From Entrophospora sp. SA101 (Eukaryota; Glomeromycota; Glomeromycetes; Entrophosporales; Entrophosporaceae): a stretch of 64,000 nucleotides of DNA. Location of the stretch: the NCBI GenBank assembly GCA_958430865.1, contig CAUDNR010001546.1, positions 1 through 64,000 on the forward strand, written 5' to 3'. The position numbers were made by a program, and so were the translations under genes. This document shows, piece after piece, positions 36,953-49,163 of this stretch (positions are counted from its first letter, which is position 1; each line of letters starts with the position of its first letter). The notes under the pieces were generated by a model. That model made no database searches, was not told where the DNA came from, and was given only the letters and a program-made list of their open reading frames with translations.

Positions 36953-37996
36953 CTAATTCCGCCATTCTTAATTTTTATTCTATCTTAGTTAATTATTATT
37001 TTATCCGTAATACGTTTTATTTTTATTTTTTATTAATTATTTGTATAACGTCGTAATTTATTTAACTTTATTAAGGAAGAATCGTCTTTCCAATATTGAA
37101 ATAACTTTTCAATATTGAACGGAAATTTCAATTTTGAAATATTAGAATTACTAATTAATTAAATTGTATATAAGTAACTTTGTGATAAGTTAATTAGTTT
37201 CAACTAAGAAAAACTAAATAAATAAAATAATAAATATTTTATTTTATTTAAAACTTTTATCTTCTTTAAACAAAATTATCCGCTAATCCAAAATCATTCC
37301 GATCCACACAAAAATAAAAATAATTGTTATCACCAATTAAAACATGCTCTCCCAAATTTAATTGGTGACAATACTATTAATAACCCAAAGTGGTACTATT
37401 GGTTGGAATTATTGCAAATTGGAATCAATGTTACAATATAGAAATTTGTAGGTGAAGCCTGTTGAAGCAAAAATCACTGTTAATTCACATCATGTGAAAG
37501 TAAGGTATTATAGTGAAATTTTTAGATATTGCATGCTATAAAAATAGAATCAACAATCAAAGATTTAGGTGGAATTCCAGTTCAAAAACTGTTTCTGGAA
37601 TTTCAAATCTGTCCTATTTTGAGTGGCCAATTGAAGGCCTAAAGTCAAGGATAAATGGATTGAATGGTATTTTTTTCACATACTGCTTTACAGTTGTAAT
37701 AAAAATTTGGATCTTTAAAATCGAAGGAATTTAGTTACAAAAGTTTATATTTAAAAAAACTTACATAATTTCGTCTATTAATATTGTTTATTTTTCAAAA
37801 TTAAAAAAAAAAAAATGAAAAATTAAAATAATTTACAACTAAAATAGCAATAATAATAATAATACTGATAATGTTAATACTGATAATATTAATGATGATA
37901 AAATTTTTATTGGGTAGCTGGATGTAAGTGTCGATGCTTTAGCTCAACAGAGATTCATCATATTTCTATTGCTCCTCTCGCTCAAGCTATTCTTGA
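36953..37996. other. Gene-free AT-rich stretch
   Basis: No supported gene. A short inverted repeat (tcaccaattaaa at about 37330-37341 against tttaattggtga at 37357-37368) forms a small hairpin. A 73-codon frame at 37513-37734 has no recognisable motif. Microsatellite-like (aat)n occurs near 37850-37880. Confidence 0.5.
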
Positions 37997-40405
37997 TTAA
38001 AATTTTAGATTAAAGGTTGCAGTAGCAACTTCACCGGTTTTAATATTTTTGGCATAAGCTTGAAGTTCTATCTGACCAAATATCATATTAAACTCGATTA
38101 CTCTATCCATTCCCAAGTGTTGTTGAGGTAAATTCATTTGTAATTGACCCAACAGCTCCATTCCAGGTTCATCACAGTAAGTTGCGTTATCATTTGTAGT
38201 TATAAATATTGGAATGGAGAAGACACTTTGTAGGGAATAACTTGGTTTTAGAGTTCTTTTGAACTCTTGATTCACGCCTACTTCTGTACCTCTTTGAACC
38301 ACCTTACTGAATTTTTGTATACGATTATGTGCAAGTTTGCGTTCTGGTGGATCAATTCCAGCTCGAAATTGTGGCATTAATAAAATACCATAAGTTTTCT
38401 TCAATACTCTAGATTTTATTGTTGCCATGTTTATACCATATTCTACTCCTCCTCTAACCACCGCTGCTACTGGCTGTACAGGGACTATCGTTAACAAAAT
38501 ATTAGTATTTAGTTTATTCATTATTTATATTTTTATATGCTTATGTAAAATACCTGATATATTATTAACTTGAGATCGAAATTCATCTCTAATTCTTTTT
38601 TGCAAATATTTTGACTCACTGAAACCTCCTACTAAGAACATTGCAGAACATTTACCACTTTTTTTTAATTGATCTTTTATTAATTTAATAATCTTATTAA
38701 TAACAGGATCGAATGTTCCTTTAATATCTTCAAAAGTCATTTCAACAAGCCATTCATTATCTTCTAATTCATCTTTTTTGTCGCTCGAAATATATTGCTT
38801 GAGAACTTTACAAACATCATCAATATCCAACTCAAAACCATCCAAGTCTTTCCTATCGCCTGTAAATGGTATTTTAATTCTTTGACAAAATTCTTGTACC
38901 AAGTATTGATATTGACCATAATGATTTTCCTTTAATAATTTGATGGCTCTTTCTCCAACTTTTTTGCCAAGAAAGTCTATGAATTCTAAATCAACAAAAC
39001 TTCCACCACAAAAACCTCCTGATCTTTCAGTAACTTCTCCTAACGTATCTCCTTCCATTAATCTTCTTGTAGTCAAATCCACTGTACCACCACCACAATC
39101 AACAATCATATATGATGCTATATTATAGATATAAATATAAATGCAACATAATAAATAATAATCCAAAAACTATCTTATCGTTTACTAGTAAGGTATAATT
39201 CTTTATAATTGGAGAAAATAATTAAAAAAAACTATAAACGCACTTCCTGGTTCTGTAAGTGAATGCTCTTTCAAAACTTTCATACAATGTATTGCTGCGG
39301 CCTCAGCTATTGAAAAAAACAAAAATTATATAAATAAAAATATATTATTGTATAATAATTTAAACTTCTTTTCCTCAATAAAAATCATTACTTACGCTCA
39401 GTTGTAAATTGTAAATTTTGAGTATTTTTAACATTAATTAGCTTTGCATTAAATGCACATTCTCTCATTGTAGCAATAGCTTGTTCATTAAATTCTAATA
39501 TAGGTGCAAATAAAAATATAATATATAAATATAGTATATATCAGATAATTATATTACTTAATAATATATTTACAAACGTATAAAGTAATGTTATGATAAA
39601 TATTTTACCTGCTGGAACTGTAAGAACTAATCGAACATTTTTATAGAAATCAATTCCTGGCCATCTCATCGCAACTGTGTCTATAATTAACTAAAATATC
39701 ATTAATTAACACCTTTAATAACAATAAAATTAACTAGTATAGGTTTTCTTTTTATAAAAAGATTTAAAATTTACTTTTCCTAATAAAATGATAGTCATGA
39801 TAAAGGAAAAATTAGGAAATTATATTAAAAAAAAGAATTAAATTTTAAAACAATCCAATAAAGAAAATTCGATATTTACCAATCTGTTCAAGGTAATCGG
39901 ATATGACACGTTTATGACTTAAATCTCCAGGCAATTTTGTTTTTTGATGATCAGGCACATTACCTAAATGCAATTTAAACAACTCTGCAATTACTTTTGA
40001 AGTGTTTAGATTATTATTTCTTCCTCTACGTTCACGTTTTGCCAATGCAGGCTGTCCCCATGCCACAACCTTTTCAAATGAATCGTTATATTGAAGCACA
40101 GTATTGGTTTTCAATCTACCAGAATAACCTGTCCATGTTTCATTTGTTACGATCTCAGGGTTGGCTAAGTTTGCATATGCGAATCCCTGAAAAATTTATC
40201 ATTATGATTTTGATCAGTTAATTGAAAAAAAAGATCATTACAAGTTTTTTTTACTTACAGAATATGTTGTTCCGAAATCTAAATAAATACAATAAATAAG
40301 AAATAGTGTTTCTCACTTTAAAATTCCCATTTCAACAAAATAAACCACCTCATTACCTATACAAACAACTACACGGATATCATTGTTCCAAGAAGACGAA
40401 GACAT
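37997..40405 (-). CDS. HSPA12-like Hsp70-family protein, eight exons
   Basis: I model this as complement(join(37997..38484, 38554..39117, 39244..39306, 39396..39494, 39609..39680, 39880..40186, 40259..40278, 40357..40405)), 553 residues; all junctions keep frame and use GT-AG. The product is an actin-fold ATPase. The phosphate-1 motif 'DFGTTYSGFAY' is completed by a 20-nt exon. 'SRWPGI'-type 'VAMRWPGIDFYKNVRLVLTV' and 'TTEPEAAAIHCM' follow, then phosphate-2 'MIVDCGGGTVDLTTR' and the adenosine motif 'SAMFLVGGFSESKYLQKRI'. 'DCGGGTVDL' is characteristic of the HSPA12 group; a classical Hsp70 substrate-binding domain and EEVD tail are absent. The role is probably ATP-driven regulation or chaperoning in the cytosol. 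This group is strongly expanded in Glomeromycotina. It looks intact. Confidence 0.85.
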
Positions 40406-41038
40406 TCTCAAGATAACAAAAAATATGGTATATTTAATTAAAATTAAAAAAATAAAATGGTATTTTGTATTTGGAAAAATAAAAAGTAAATCGTGTGCGT
40501 CACAGTGCAGATCATTAATTTTGTATTCTTATTGAAATATAAAACATTGACCATTTCAATAGAAAATGCATGTGTTTTATCATTTAAAATATTTTCACAC
40601 CAGATATTGGCAACCAAGTATAAGTTTCTGCCAATATTGATAAATTTGATAAAATATGGTTTTTTTCCCTCCAATATGAATTTAAGTCAAAATCCATACC
40701 ATAGATTTCATCAAGAACACAATAAAATACTCATTCTGCCATTAAATCATTTGATGAGTCACCAAGTTCTGACATAGTGTTATATAAACTCATGTCATGA
40801 TGTGAATTAGAAAATTTAAATACTGAAGGTCAAAACATCATATGGATTGATTGCTAAGTAATTATTGATGTGTTTCTCAAATTTTTTTAAAGCAACTTTA
40901 TATGCTTCTGAAAAATTTTTTTAAAGATAATTGAGATGAATTTGATTATTTTATGATTTGTCTAACATTTCATTGCCAAATAGTGGATTATTGACACCGT
41001 TATTTAACATAACACTTGTTTGATCTAATGGTTTATTC
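40406..41038. other. Upstream region of the Hsp70-like gene
   Basis: Probably contains the leftward promoter. Two overlapping opposite frames (40444-40777) are AT-biased and carry no motif, so I do not call them. Confidence 0.5.
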
Positions 41039-41159
41039 CAGGGTTGGCAATAGACTGGATCCATCAAGACCAATGGGTTTTGGTCCAGTCCATTGCCATT
41101 AATAAAATACTAAATGGTTAAAATGCTACACAAATGGACTGATAACATGGTCAATCCTG
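41039..41159. mobile_element. 121-bp hAT-type MITE with 8-bp target duplication
   Basis: It starts cagggttggcaat and ends with an imperfect complement (gtcaatcctg). The 8-bp gtttattc lies directly on both sides (41031-41038 and 41160-41167). It has no coding capacity. A sister copy is at 61731-61843. The 8-bp duplication and CAGGG ends point to a hAT transposase acting in trans. Confidence 0.85.
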
Positions 41160-41778
41160 GTTTATTCCAAATTCAATACCTGTAACAAATTTATTATTGT
41201 ATGAATTAGTTAAAAGACTATCATGGATGATTAACATTTTGTATGGATAACTTTAAACTTGCTTTTTGGCATTAAAAGCTCAAAAAAAATTTACAATTTC
41301 TAAATAAATTATATTGTTTTGATGAAACAAGGTCTTTAATTGTCCTACTACCATCATTTATTGCTGATTCTTCAAGAAAAAATAACCAATATGAGGACAT
41401 AACCAGAAGACCAAGAGCACCATCTTGCTTTTACTAGAAGTGGTGATGGAGTACTTTTATTTTGTGTTGAGGAAGTTGATATTAGAGTTGCCTTTCTAAA
41501 CTACCTTTGAAACTGAATTATTTCTAAAGTGATCAAGTCATTTAAATTTCTTCATTTAAATTTAATCTGAGAATTAAAGGTCCGTTTGAGATAATTTCCG
41601 CGAATCAATTATTTTTCCGATTTTCTTTTCATGCAAGTTTCTATTTCGTAAATCGAAATCATTTTAATTAAATTGATAAAAATATAACAATTCTTATTTG
41701 TTCTAATATAATTATTTTCTTCTTAAAAATATATATAATCTGATGTAGATATAAATAGTTCATCAAATTCAAAAAAAC

Positions 41779-41891
41779 ATGGCGTGCAACCAAAAAATGC
41801 AGTTTGGCAATATTTTGAATGTTATCCTTCAAAACATCCGGGACATTTTGGAGTCAAACGCAAAGCATGTAATTGTGAAAATAAAGATTAA
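41779..41891 (+). pseudogene. BED zinc-finger fragment of a hAT transposase
   Basis: The frame reads 'HGVQPKNAVWQYFECYPSKH' then 'KRKACNCENKD' and stops. The W-x2-F plus C-x-C pattern fits the start of a BED finger. The downstream sequence is heavily broken. It is not the same family as the hAT at 16106-20076. Confidence 0.45.
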
Positions 41892-42099
41892 GAATATTTA
41901 TTTGATTTGGGATTGTTAGGAGTTTCGAAACAGTTTATCTCATTTTCTAAACCAGTTTAGAATGGTTTTAATTTCGAATAATTCTAAATTCAAGAGTTTC
42001 GGAAGACAACTTTAGTTGATATTGAAGAAGAACTTGAAATCAATGATGATGGCATTATTGGTGATGATGAGAATGTTTCGGATGGAAATAAATAGCATT

Positions 42100-42245
42100 T
42101 CTAACTAAGAATTCATGTCATCTTTTTCTAGCACTAGGATAAATGAATGCCTTCTTAATATTTTTAACTACATCATTGACAATGTTAAACTCTTTGAAAT
42201 CAGATCAAGTTTTTCCAACTAAGTTATAAATATAAGCCATGCAAC
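42100..42245 (-). pseudogene. Possible hAT transposase core fragment
   Basis: Read on the minus strand, 'CMAYIYNLVGKT', a stop, then 'NIVNDVVKNIKKAFIYPSAR' resembles the C-x2-H-x2-NL region of hAT enzymes. Stops and a missing His show decay. Its strand is opposite to the BED fragment nearby, so these are probably two unrelated remnants or a rearranged one. Confidence 0.3.
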
Positions 42246-42551
42246 AGTTATGGATTAAACTTGAAATTAAAAGGTAAAGAATAAAACGAATATATCGAAG
42301 GCCAGCCAATCATATTACGGACATGTGACCTCGTCTCTTTTTAATAGCAACAGATTTTTGACGAAAGAGTTAAGATTTTCTAAAGGTGTAGAAAAAATTC
42401 AAGGTATATATAATTGACGTAATATGGAATAGCATCACCTTGTTTTCTAAAAGATTAATAATCAACTTTTTTTTAAGGAATACCTACTATAATAGTCGCA
42501 GGACATTGCAAATCAAATGTCATTCAATATAAACGTTACACGAATAAAATT

Positions 42552-42885
42552 ATTATCGTCCACTTCAAAAAAAAAATTCTCCGTTTTTCATATAGCAAGC
42601 GGTTTTCAACCATAATAAAATTTTTAGAGCCAGACTAGAACTTTCTAACAACAGTTAAAAGAAAAGGTTAGCTTAAATATTGGTTATTCTACGCTAGGTC
42701 AGAAGCGTTTCTTTTCTTCACACTTATTTTAAGATTTTCTTCCAACTAGTATGCAGACTAAAACAAATTCAGCGGCAACAATTGTGCCAAAGTGTTCCTA
42801 CAAAGTCACTTATAACTATTTGAAAGGTTGTGTTAGAAAAATTTAGACTTTAATTATAAGAGACTGATTTATAATTATTTATAGG
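42552..42885 (+). repeat. Dispersed ~330-bp repeat, inverted relative of 12045-12365
   Basis: On the plus strand it shares attattatcgtcc, catatagcaag, aataaaatttttagagcc, aatattggttattctac and ggttgtgttagaaa with the minus strand of 12045-12365. It carries an extra ~11 bp after the catatagcaag motif. By eye about 15-20 percent diverged. Confidence 0.65.
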
Positions 42886-43645
42886 TTATTAATTTATTAA
42901 TTATTATAATATTAATTGATGGAATGAAACTATCATAGCAACACTATAATAGAAATGTTTAAAAGTTAAGTAGGCTATTACTAGCTTGTATATAAAAAAC
43001 AAATCTTGGTTTTTACAAGTACAATCTGTGCTTATTATTAATACTATTTATTAATATATTGTTATGCAATCATCTAGATCTTATATACATCGGAATTAAT
43101 GAGAGTGAATATATAGTATTAGTAATAAAATAAATATATAAATAAAAAAATAATTAATAATAACAATATGTGTAATATTAATCATTTCAAAGAGTAAAAA
43201 AAAAAAAAATTTTTTAACTAAATCATAAGAAACATCTCATTTTTTTCATCTCATGCTTCCCAAAAAATTGTGTTTAGTAAAAATTGATAAATATAGGCAA
43301 ACAACAAATTTATTTATTATTTATTTATTACAAAAAAAAAAAAATAGTAGATCAAAACTAAAAATCATACAATCCACCCCAAGTAAGAAAAAAAGCAGTG
43401 TTACTGGATTTGAGTAATCTTTTATAAGTGTTAATGAATCATACTGTATAATGAAGCTTTTTCTAAAAACAAATGCTTCACTATATCCAGAACCAACTGT
43501 ATGTTGACAAATTACAATGTCATTTGCTGTTTTCAAATGACCAAGGTCATTTGGTATATGAAATTAATAATAAAATATTATGTCTATGTCATTTCACTTT
43601 TATTCTCTTATCTTATTCAAGAACAAAAATTGTAATTACAATGGG
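42886..43645. other. Gene-free AT-rich stretch
   Basis: No gene supported. Long A/T runs and short broken frames only. The two opposite frames at 43321-43664 overlap each other and have no motif. Confidence 0.5.
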
Positions 43646-43950
43646 CACCTTCAAAAATTATTAGATTGAGATTGAGATTGAATTTTAATATGAAATTTCA
43701 ATAGTAAAAAAAATTTTTTTAAATATTGAAGTACCCAAAAAACAAAGACATCAATACTAAAATCATTAGAATTGGTATTTGTAAGTTCAAGGTCCAATTC
43801 ATTTCTTTGATGATTAATAAAAAGAGAAAAGAGACATAAAAATTCCATTTTTAATTAATAATTGTCAATCATCTTGATATTGATAAAATAATTTTTGATC
43901 ATGGATTGAAAATTTCAATCTCAATCTCAATATAATAATTTTTGAAGGCA
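43646..43950. repeat. MITE-like inverted repeat with 37-bp arms
   Basis: The left arm (43646-43682) and right arm (43914-43950) match as inverted repeats at 34 of 37 positions, with ccttcaaaaattatta and then (attgag)n on both. The interior of about 230 bp has no convincing gene. Beyond the arms, caatgg and ccattg also pair. No target duplication could be fixed. Confidence 0.7.
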
Positions 43951-44016
43951 TCCGATACCATTGAAATGAATTAATAGAAAAAAAATTTTCCTTGTATGAT
44001 GAACTCAATAAAAAAA

Positions 44017-44500
44017 TTAATTAATTTTATTTAACTTTAGACATCCCTTGTGAAAACCAACATTATCAGCAAGAAAAGCAGCATTCAAATCATTGATGAA
44101 AATATCCATCTCATCATCATCATATGTATCAGACAATACCAACTGGTTAATAATGCATGTTGATGAATTTGGTAGTCTACATAATGGTGATGATTTAGAA
44201 GGTGATTTCCACAAAATCTGGTATATAAAATGTAATAACATTTAATAAATTTCTTTAAATATAAAATATTAAAAACATTTACTCACAGATATTGGAAATT
44301 TTGGAGGTATATGAATATTTCCACATATAAATTTGAAAACTTGTTGTGCATGTTCTCTATTTAAATTGTTTAAGTATTCTATAAAAATATTATATAAATT
44401 TTTACGTTTGTCTGTATTTAATCCGTTATTTATTTCAATTTCATCTAAATATTCTATAATATCATTCCCGTTTTCTACCACTTTATACTTATTTTAAGCT
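44017..44500 (-). pseudogene. Orphan HECT C-lobe fragment, two exons
   Basis: Exon A (about 44500-44289) reads 'HAQQVFKFICGNIHIPPKFP', the usual 'FxTGxxxxP' strand of a HECT C-lobe. After donor gtgagt and an acceptor at 44223, exon B reads 'LCRLPNSSTCIINQLVLSDT', with the catalytic Cys in 'SSTC', then 'NDLNAAF' and a stop at 44017. The rest of the HECT domain is not upstream before the gap at 44577, and the sequence there is non-coding, so this is a fragment or the last exons of a gene whose 5' part is lost. It differs from the UFD4-like gene in sequence and splicing. Confidence 0.55.
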
Positions 44501-44576
44501 TTTCTCTTCATTTCAGTACCAAAAAACCAACATTTGTGATGTAGGTTGCCAAGAAAACATTTTTAAAAAATAATAA

Positions 44577-44586
44577 NNNNNNNNNN
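44577..44586. other. Assembly gap (10 N)
   Basis: Ten N separate the orphan HECT fragment region from block copy 3. As with the first gap, the base after it lies inside the mariner element. Confidence 0.98.
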
Positions 44587-44657
44587 ATTTAATTATGTTA
44601 TGTAATCATTGAGTTATGTAATATTTTTGTGACCACCATTTTTTTTGAATCACACTG
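44587..44657 (+). mobile_element. Right end of the Tc1/mariner element (copy 3)
   Basis: Only the last 71 bp of the element follow the gap, including the right terminal repeat ending gaatcacactg and the flanking TA (44658-44659). The transposase is absent. Confidence 0.88.
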
Positions 44658-44659
44658 TA

Positions 44660-44779
44660 AGTTTCATATGCTTTATTTATTATAGAACTGCATTTAGCAG
44701 CTTCAGTGAATTTTCTAAATGGACCATGAGATTCACAACCTTCAAGAACACATGGGCCATGATTTTTAGGTTTTGGCAT
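44660..44779 (-). pseudogene. 5' fragment of the zinc-finger/RING-like gene (copy 3)
   Basis: The same 40-codon beginning as 3910-4029, running from the ATG at 44779 to the mariner TA. The remainder is not on this contig. Confidence 0.6.
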
Positions 44780-45184
44780 TTTAAATTATTTAAATATTTG
44801 GTTTATGGTTGTTGTAACTTTTTTTTTTTTCAATTTAATTTTATGAATTTACTTGTCTTTTTATTATAAATGATTTTTTTATTTTGTGTTGTTAAAAAAC
44901 AAAAAAACACCATTACCTTGTTAGAAATGCAAATAAAAAAAATTCACCTTGTTAAAAAATGGGAAAACCATTGCCTTGTTAAAAAGATTAATTAAAGAAA
45001 CCACTTTGTTAACACGAACAATGAAAAATTATTATATAAAATTAACCAATAAAAATTAATTTTATGAGTGATGTTTTTGAATGGTGATCGTCAAAAATAT
45101 CACAAAATTTAGCCAATGAAATCAAATGTCCACTATGTTGTGATTAACTAATTGATCCATTTAATATTAATATACATATGTATC

Positions 45185-45276
45185 TGGAAATTAAAAACTT
45201 ATGCTGGGGTCAAAATTGGTCAGCCAGCATTATACGGAGGATGCTGGTCGATTTTGATCCAGGAGTTTTAATTTCC
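45185..45276. repeat. Imperfect palindrome upstream of HECT (copy 3)
   Basis: Same as 4435-4526. Confidence 0.6.
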
Positions 45277-45414
45277 TGATGTTTTTTTTCAGAATGATTT
45301 TGATTGGTTCTTTCATTATACTGACATGTCACGAGGCATTCGGTTTTGTCATAGCGTGATGAATGAATTGTGTTTAACATGTATAACAGTTTTTACTTAT
45401 AAATTAATCAAAAG

Positions 45415-46466
45415 ATGAGCAACAATAATAATCAACGTTATGGCCTAAGAACTCGAAAAACCAACCCAGATTATAGAGATAATTTTAGAAGAAGTAATCT
45501 AGACAATAACACTCTAAATCGTAGAAGATCCAGTAACAATAATCAAAGAACTCGTGGACAAAATTCTGGTGGTAGTAATAATAATAATGATAGTTCCAGC
45601 AGTACTAGCAGCAGCAAGCTTGCAACTGCTGCACCATCATCAACAACAAGTCCTTCTAAGAGGATGCAACAGCAGAAAAAGCAACGTCTAAAACCGGTTA
45701 GCTGTATCATATTTAAGAAAAGTGAATTAGAAAAAATTGTAAATGAACTTACTACAGATTTTGAAAACAAACTAGTAAACTTGTATCGTTTTCTTTTGGA
45801 TACAAATGTATCATATCTGAGTCTAAAAGAACTTCATTTTTTTGAAAAGTTATCTTACTGTCTTAAAAATCCTAAAAATCAATACATATTTACAAAAATA
45901 TTTATTAAACCTTTAAATGAATCTGATGTGTGGAAAGCACCTTTCAAAAAAATTGTAATAGCATTGTTATATTTTATGGAGAGAGAGAATTTTTATAACT
46001 ATATTGATTTTTCAGTGGATAAATTAGAACAAGATGACGACACCAATGATGTTGATAAGGATGACTATAATTATAATTATGATATTGTTGTTGATGATGA
46101 TGATGTTGTTGTTGACAAAGAAGTAGAAAATGAAGACAAAATATATTCGGAAATGTTGTCAAACATTTATCAGCCTTTTAAATCTGATAATAATGTACTA
46201 GAATTCACACCACCACAATCCACAAGTTTTTCTAGACCAGGCATTAAAATGATGATTTGTGGAAATGTTAAATTAAGAATAAAATATCGAGACAAAGAAC
46301 TTAAAATCACGACAAAATTATTTACTAGATTTAGAGAATTAGCCAATAGAATAAAACTTGATGATAATAATAATTGTCTTAGTGACATTGGGACAAATAT
46401 TATGATGAGAAATAATGATATAAGAAACTTAAGAGGTCCATTTACAGTACAAGAACAAATAGATGA

Positions 46467-46499
<33 letters not shown>

Positions 46500-47046
46500 T
46501 GATGATGATGATGATGATTCGTCAGAAGAAATTTTTAATAGACGTCAACAACTGCTACATTTACAACAGCGGAGGCGACGGCGGCAGGAGCAGCAACAAC
46601 AACCCAATAATATACTAGGAGAAGATGAAGATGAGGATGAAGATGGTTTAAGTGACTCATATACTAGTAGGCGACAAAACTTTGATCTTGATGAGGATGA
46701 GGATGAGCGTGAAGAACTTGATGAATTATTTGCAGAACAGAATAGGTTAGAACTTTCTATTTCGCAAGGAGACAATAATGAGGAACTAAATAATAATAAT
46801 GATTATGAACAAGAAACAAATGACATTGACACAGTTGAAGATGAACATGAAGTTGATATTGAAAATGGTGATGATGGTATTGAAAACGGCGAAAGAAATT
46901 ATAATGAAGAAATTGATGATCATGTTGATGATAATGGTGAGTATTTTGATGAAGAATTTGATATTATCGAACACGCTGAGGATTTATTCTATAATGAAGG
47001 GTTAGATGAAAATAATATATTTTATGATGGACCAGCAGAGTTTCAC

Positions 47047-47101
<55 letters not shown>

Positions 47102-48870
47102 CCACAAGTACCATTTCATCATTATCATCAAACAGTCAACACCAAGACAATGATTTTTTTTCCTATAAGGAAACACATTGGCAATTTTATATTGGAGATC
47201 AACGTATTCCACTTGATATGACAATTTATGCAGCTATTCATTGGTATATTACAGCTGATTCCAAATGGGACTTGGATCAACAATATGAGATAGAGTTAAA
47301 ATATTCAAGTGAACCATATGTTGTAGACCCAAATTTACCACCTAAACTTGATTGCAAAGTTATTGAAAAAAACAAGTCAACATTGGAACTTTTAAAACAA
47401 TTACACTGGTTGTACACTAATACAATTGAAGATGAAAGTTATCAGAGCAATTTATTTTTATTTAAAAATATGGAGGAGCTTTTAAATAAAAAATTAAAAG
47501 AGCCAATAGCAATTTTGACAGGAATATATCCAATTTGGGTATATTCTGTTTTTCATAACTATCGATTCTTAGTTTCAGGAAGGAATCAATTCAAATTATT
47601 TAAGGCACAAGTTTTTGGTATACGTATGTATAATGAGCGAGATCAAGATATATCTGGATTTTCTAAAAAGGAATTTAATATGATTAAAAGAATGTTACCA
47701 ATTTGGAAAGACAAAGAAATACAAACACGTGATAAAGTGTTTGATTGGGCATTGAAACGACTTGAAAAGGTGACCAGTCTTTCAAACAAACTTAAAATCA
47801 AATTTAGAGGATTAGGAGGAGTAGGCCTTGGAGTTACTCGTGATTTCTTTACTATTTTGTCAGAGGAATTTTTCAAGAAAAATAAAAGAATGTGGATTAA
47901 TAATAACTCGGTGGTATGTGAAGGGGAATTTGTACAACCATATAAATCAGGATTATATCCTGCACTAATTGGAGATGAAGGAGAACTTAATAAACATATA
48001 GAAGGAGATGATGACAAAGAAAGTAATGGCAATGATTTTAATGATGATGATAATGATGATGAATATAGTAAACTTTTAAATAATTTTAAATTATTGGGTA
48101 CACTTACATCAGTTGGTATATTTAATAATTGTATAGTGGATTTAAATATGAGCAAAATATTTTTAACACTATTATTGAAAGATTTAAACGAAAATATAAA
48201 ATATGATTATGGTATTGATGAAATAGAAGGGTTGTATGAGCCATTGGTTAGAGAATTAAAAAAATTTAAATCAACAGATGATTGGCCAGATTTTTATATA
48301 CCATCACCACCAGCATTTAATGAGATTAACTTTGAGGAGGAGGAAACTGGTAAAACAGTAGCAAAATATCAAAATATTTTTATAGAGTATTTTTTTAATA
48401 CAGGGATAAATAGACAAATAAATTGGTATAAATTAGGATTTGAACATTTGTTTCCATTTAAATATCTTAAATATTTAGCACCGACACCAACTGAGTTTAC
48501 TTATTTCTTTTGTGGTAAAACCAAGGAAGATTGGACATTAAATACACTACAAAAGTATGTTCAAAAGAAAAATCAATCACCAATAAATGATAAGGATTAT
48601 ACGATGATATTAAGGATTATGAGTAATCTTGATAAGAAAGATCGTAGGAAATTGTTAAGATTTGCAACTGGTTGTACAAGACTTCCAATTGGTGGATGGG
48701 AAGTATTGGGGCTTAATCTTGATGCATTTCCGATTGAGGAAGCACATTATTATCCTGTTGGTAGAACATGTCATAATTGTATTATAGTTCCACCAAATAA
48801 TGAAGAAGCAGAATTAAAAAGAAAATTAATTTATGCAATTTATAATCAAGCTGAAATAGATAGAGATTAA
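45415..48870 (+). CDS. HECT E3 ubiquitin ligase, UFD4/TRIP12-like (copy 3)
   Basis: The 1151-residue product is the same as in copies 1 and 2, with catalytic Cys C1119, the UFD4/TRIP12-type segment before the HECT domain and Asp tracts of unchanged length. Confidence 0.88.
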
Positions 48871-49163
48871 TTAACAGGAATTTTATAAACAAATATAAAT
48901 TAAATAATTTTTATTTATTTTTGATAGAATATATATATATCAATACATAGAAGAATTTTTTATGTAAATAAGGAAACAATATTAATAAAAAAACATTACT
49001 AAATTGTTGTATTTTTTAAAATAAATTTATTATTATTATTATTATTATTCAATGTAGTAATTTATGTGAATAATTTTTGTATTACAGATTCTAACCAAAA
49101 GAAAATTACAAAAAAAAAAAATTTTTCCAGTAATTAATCAAATGATAATATATATATTTAATA

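Noticed and set aside
36940..37380. Possible solo LTR with a small hairpin at its end
   Set aside because: No matching second LTR, no TG...CA ends or target duplication could be established.
43651..43848. 65-codon frame inside the inverted repeat
   Set aside because: It reads through the repeat arm ('QSQSQS') and has no recognised domain.
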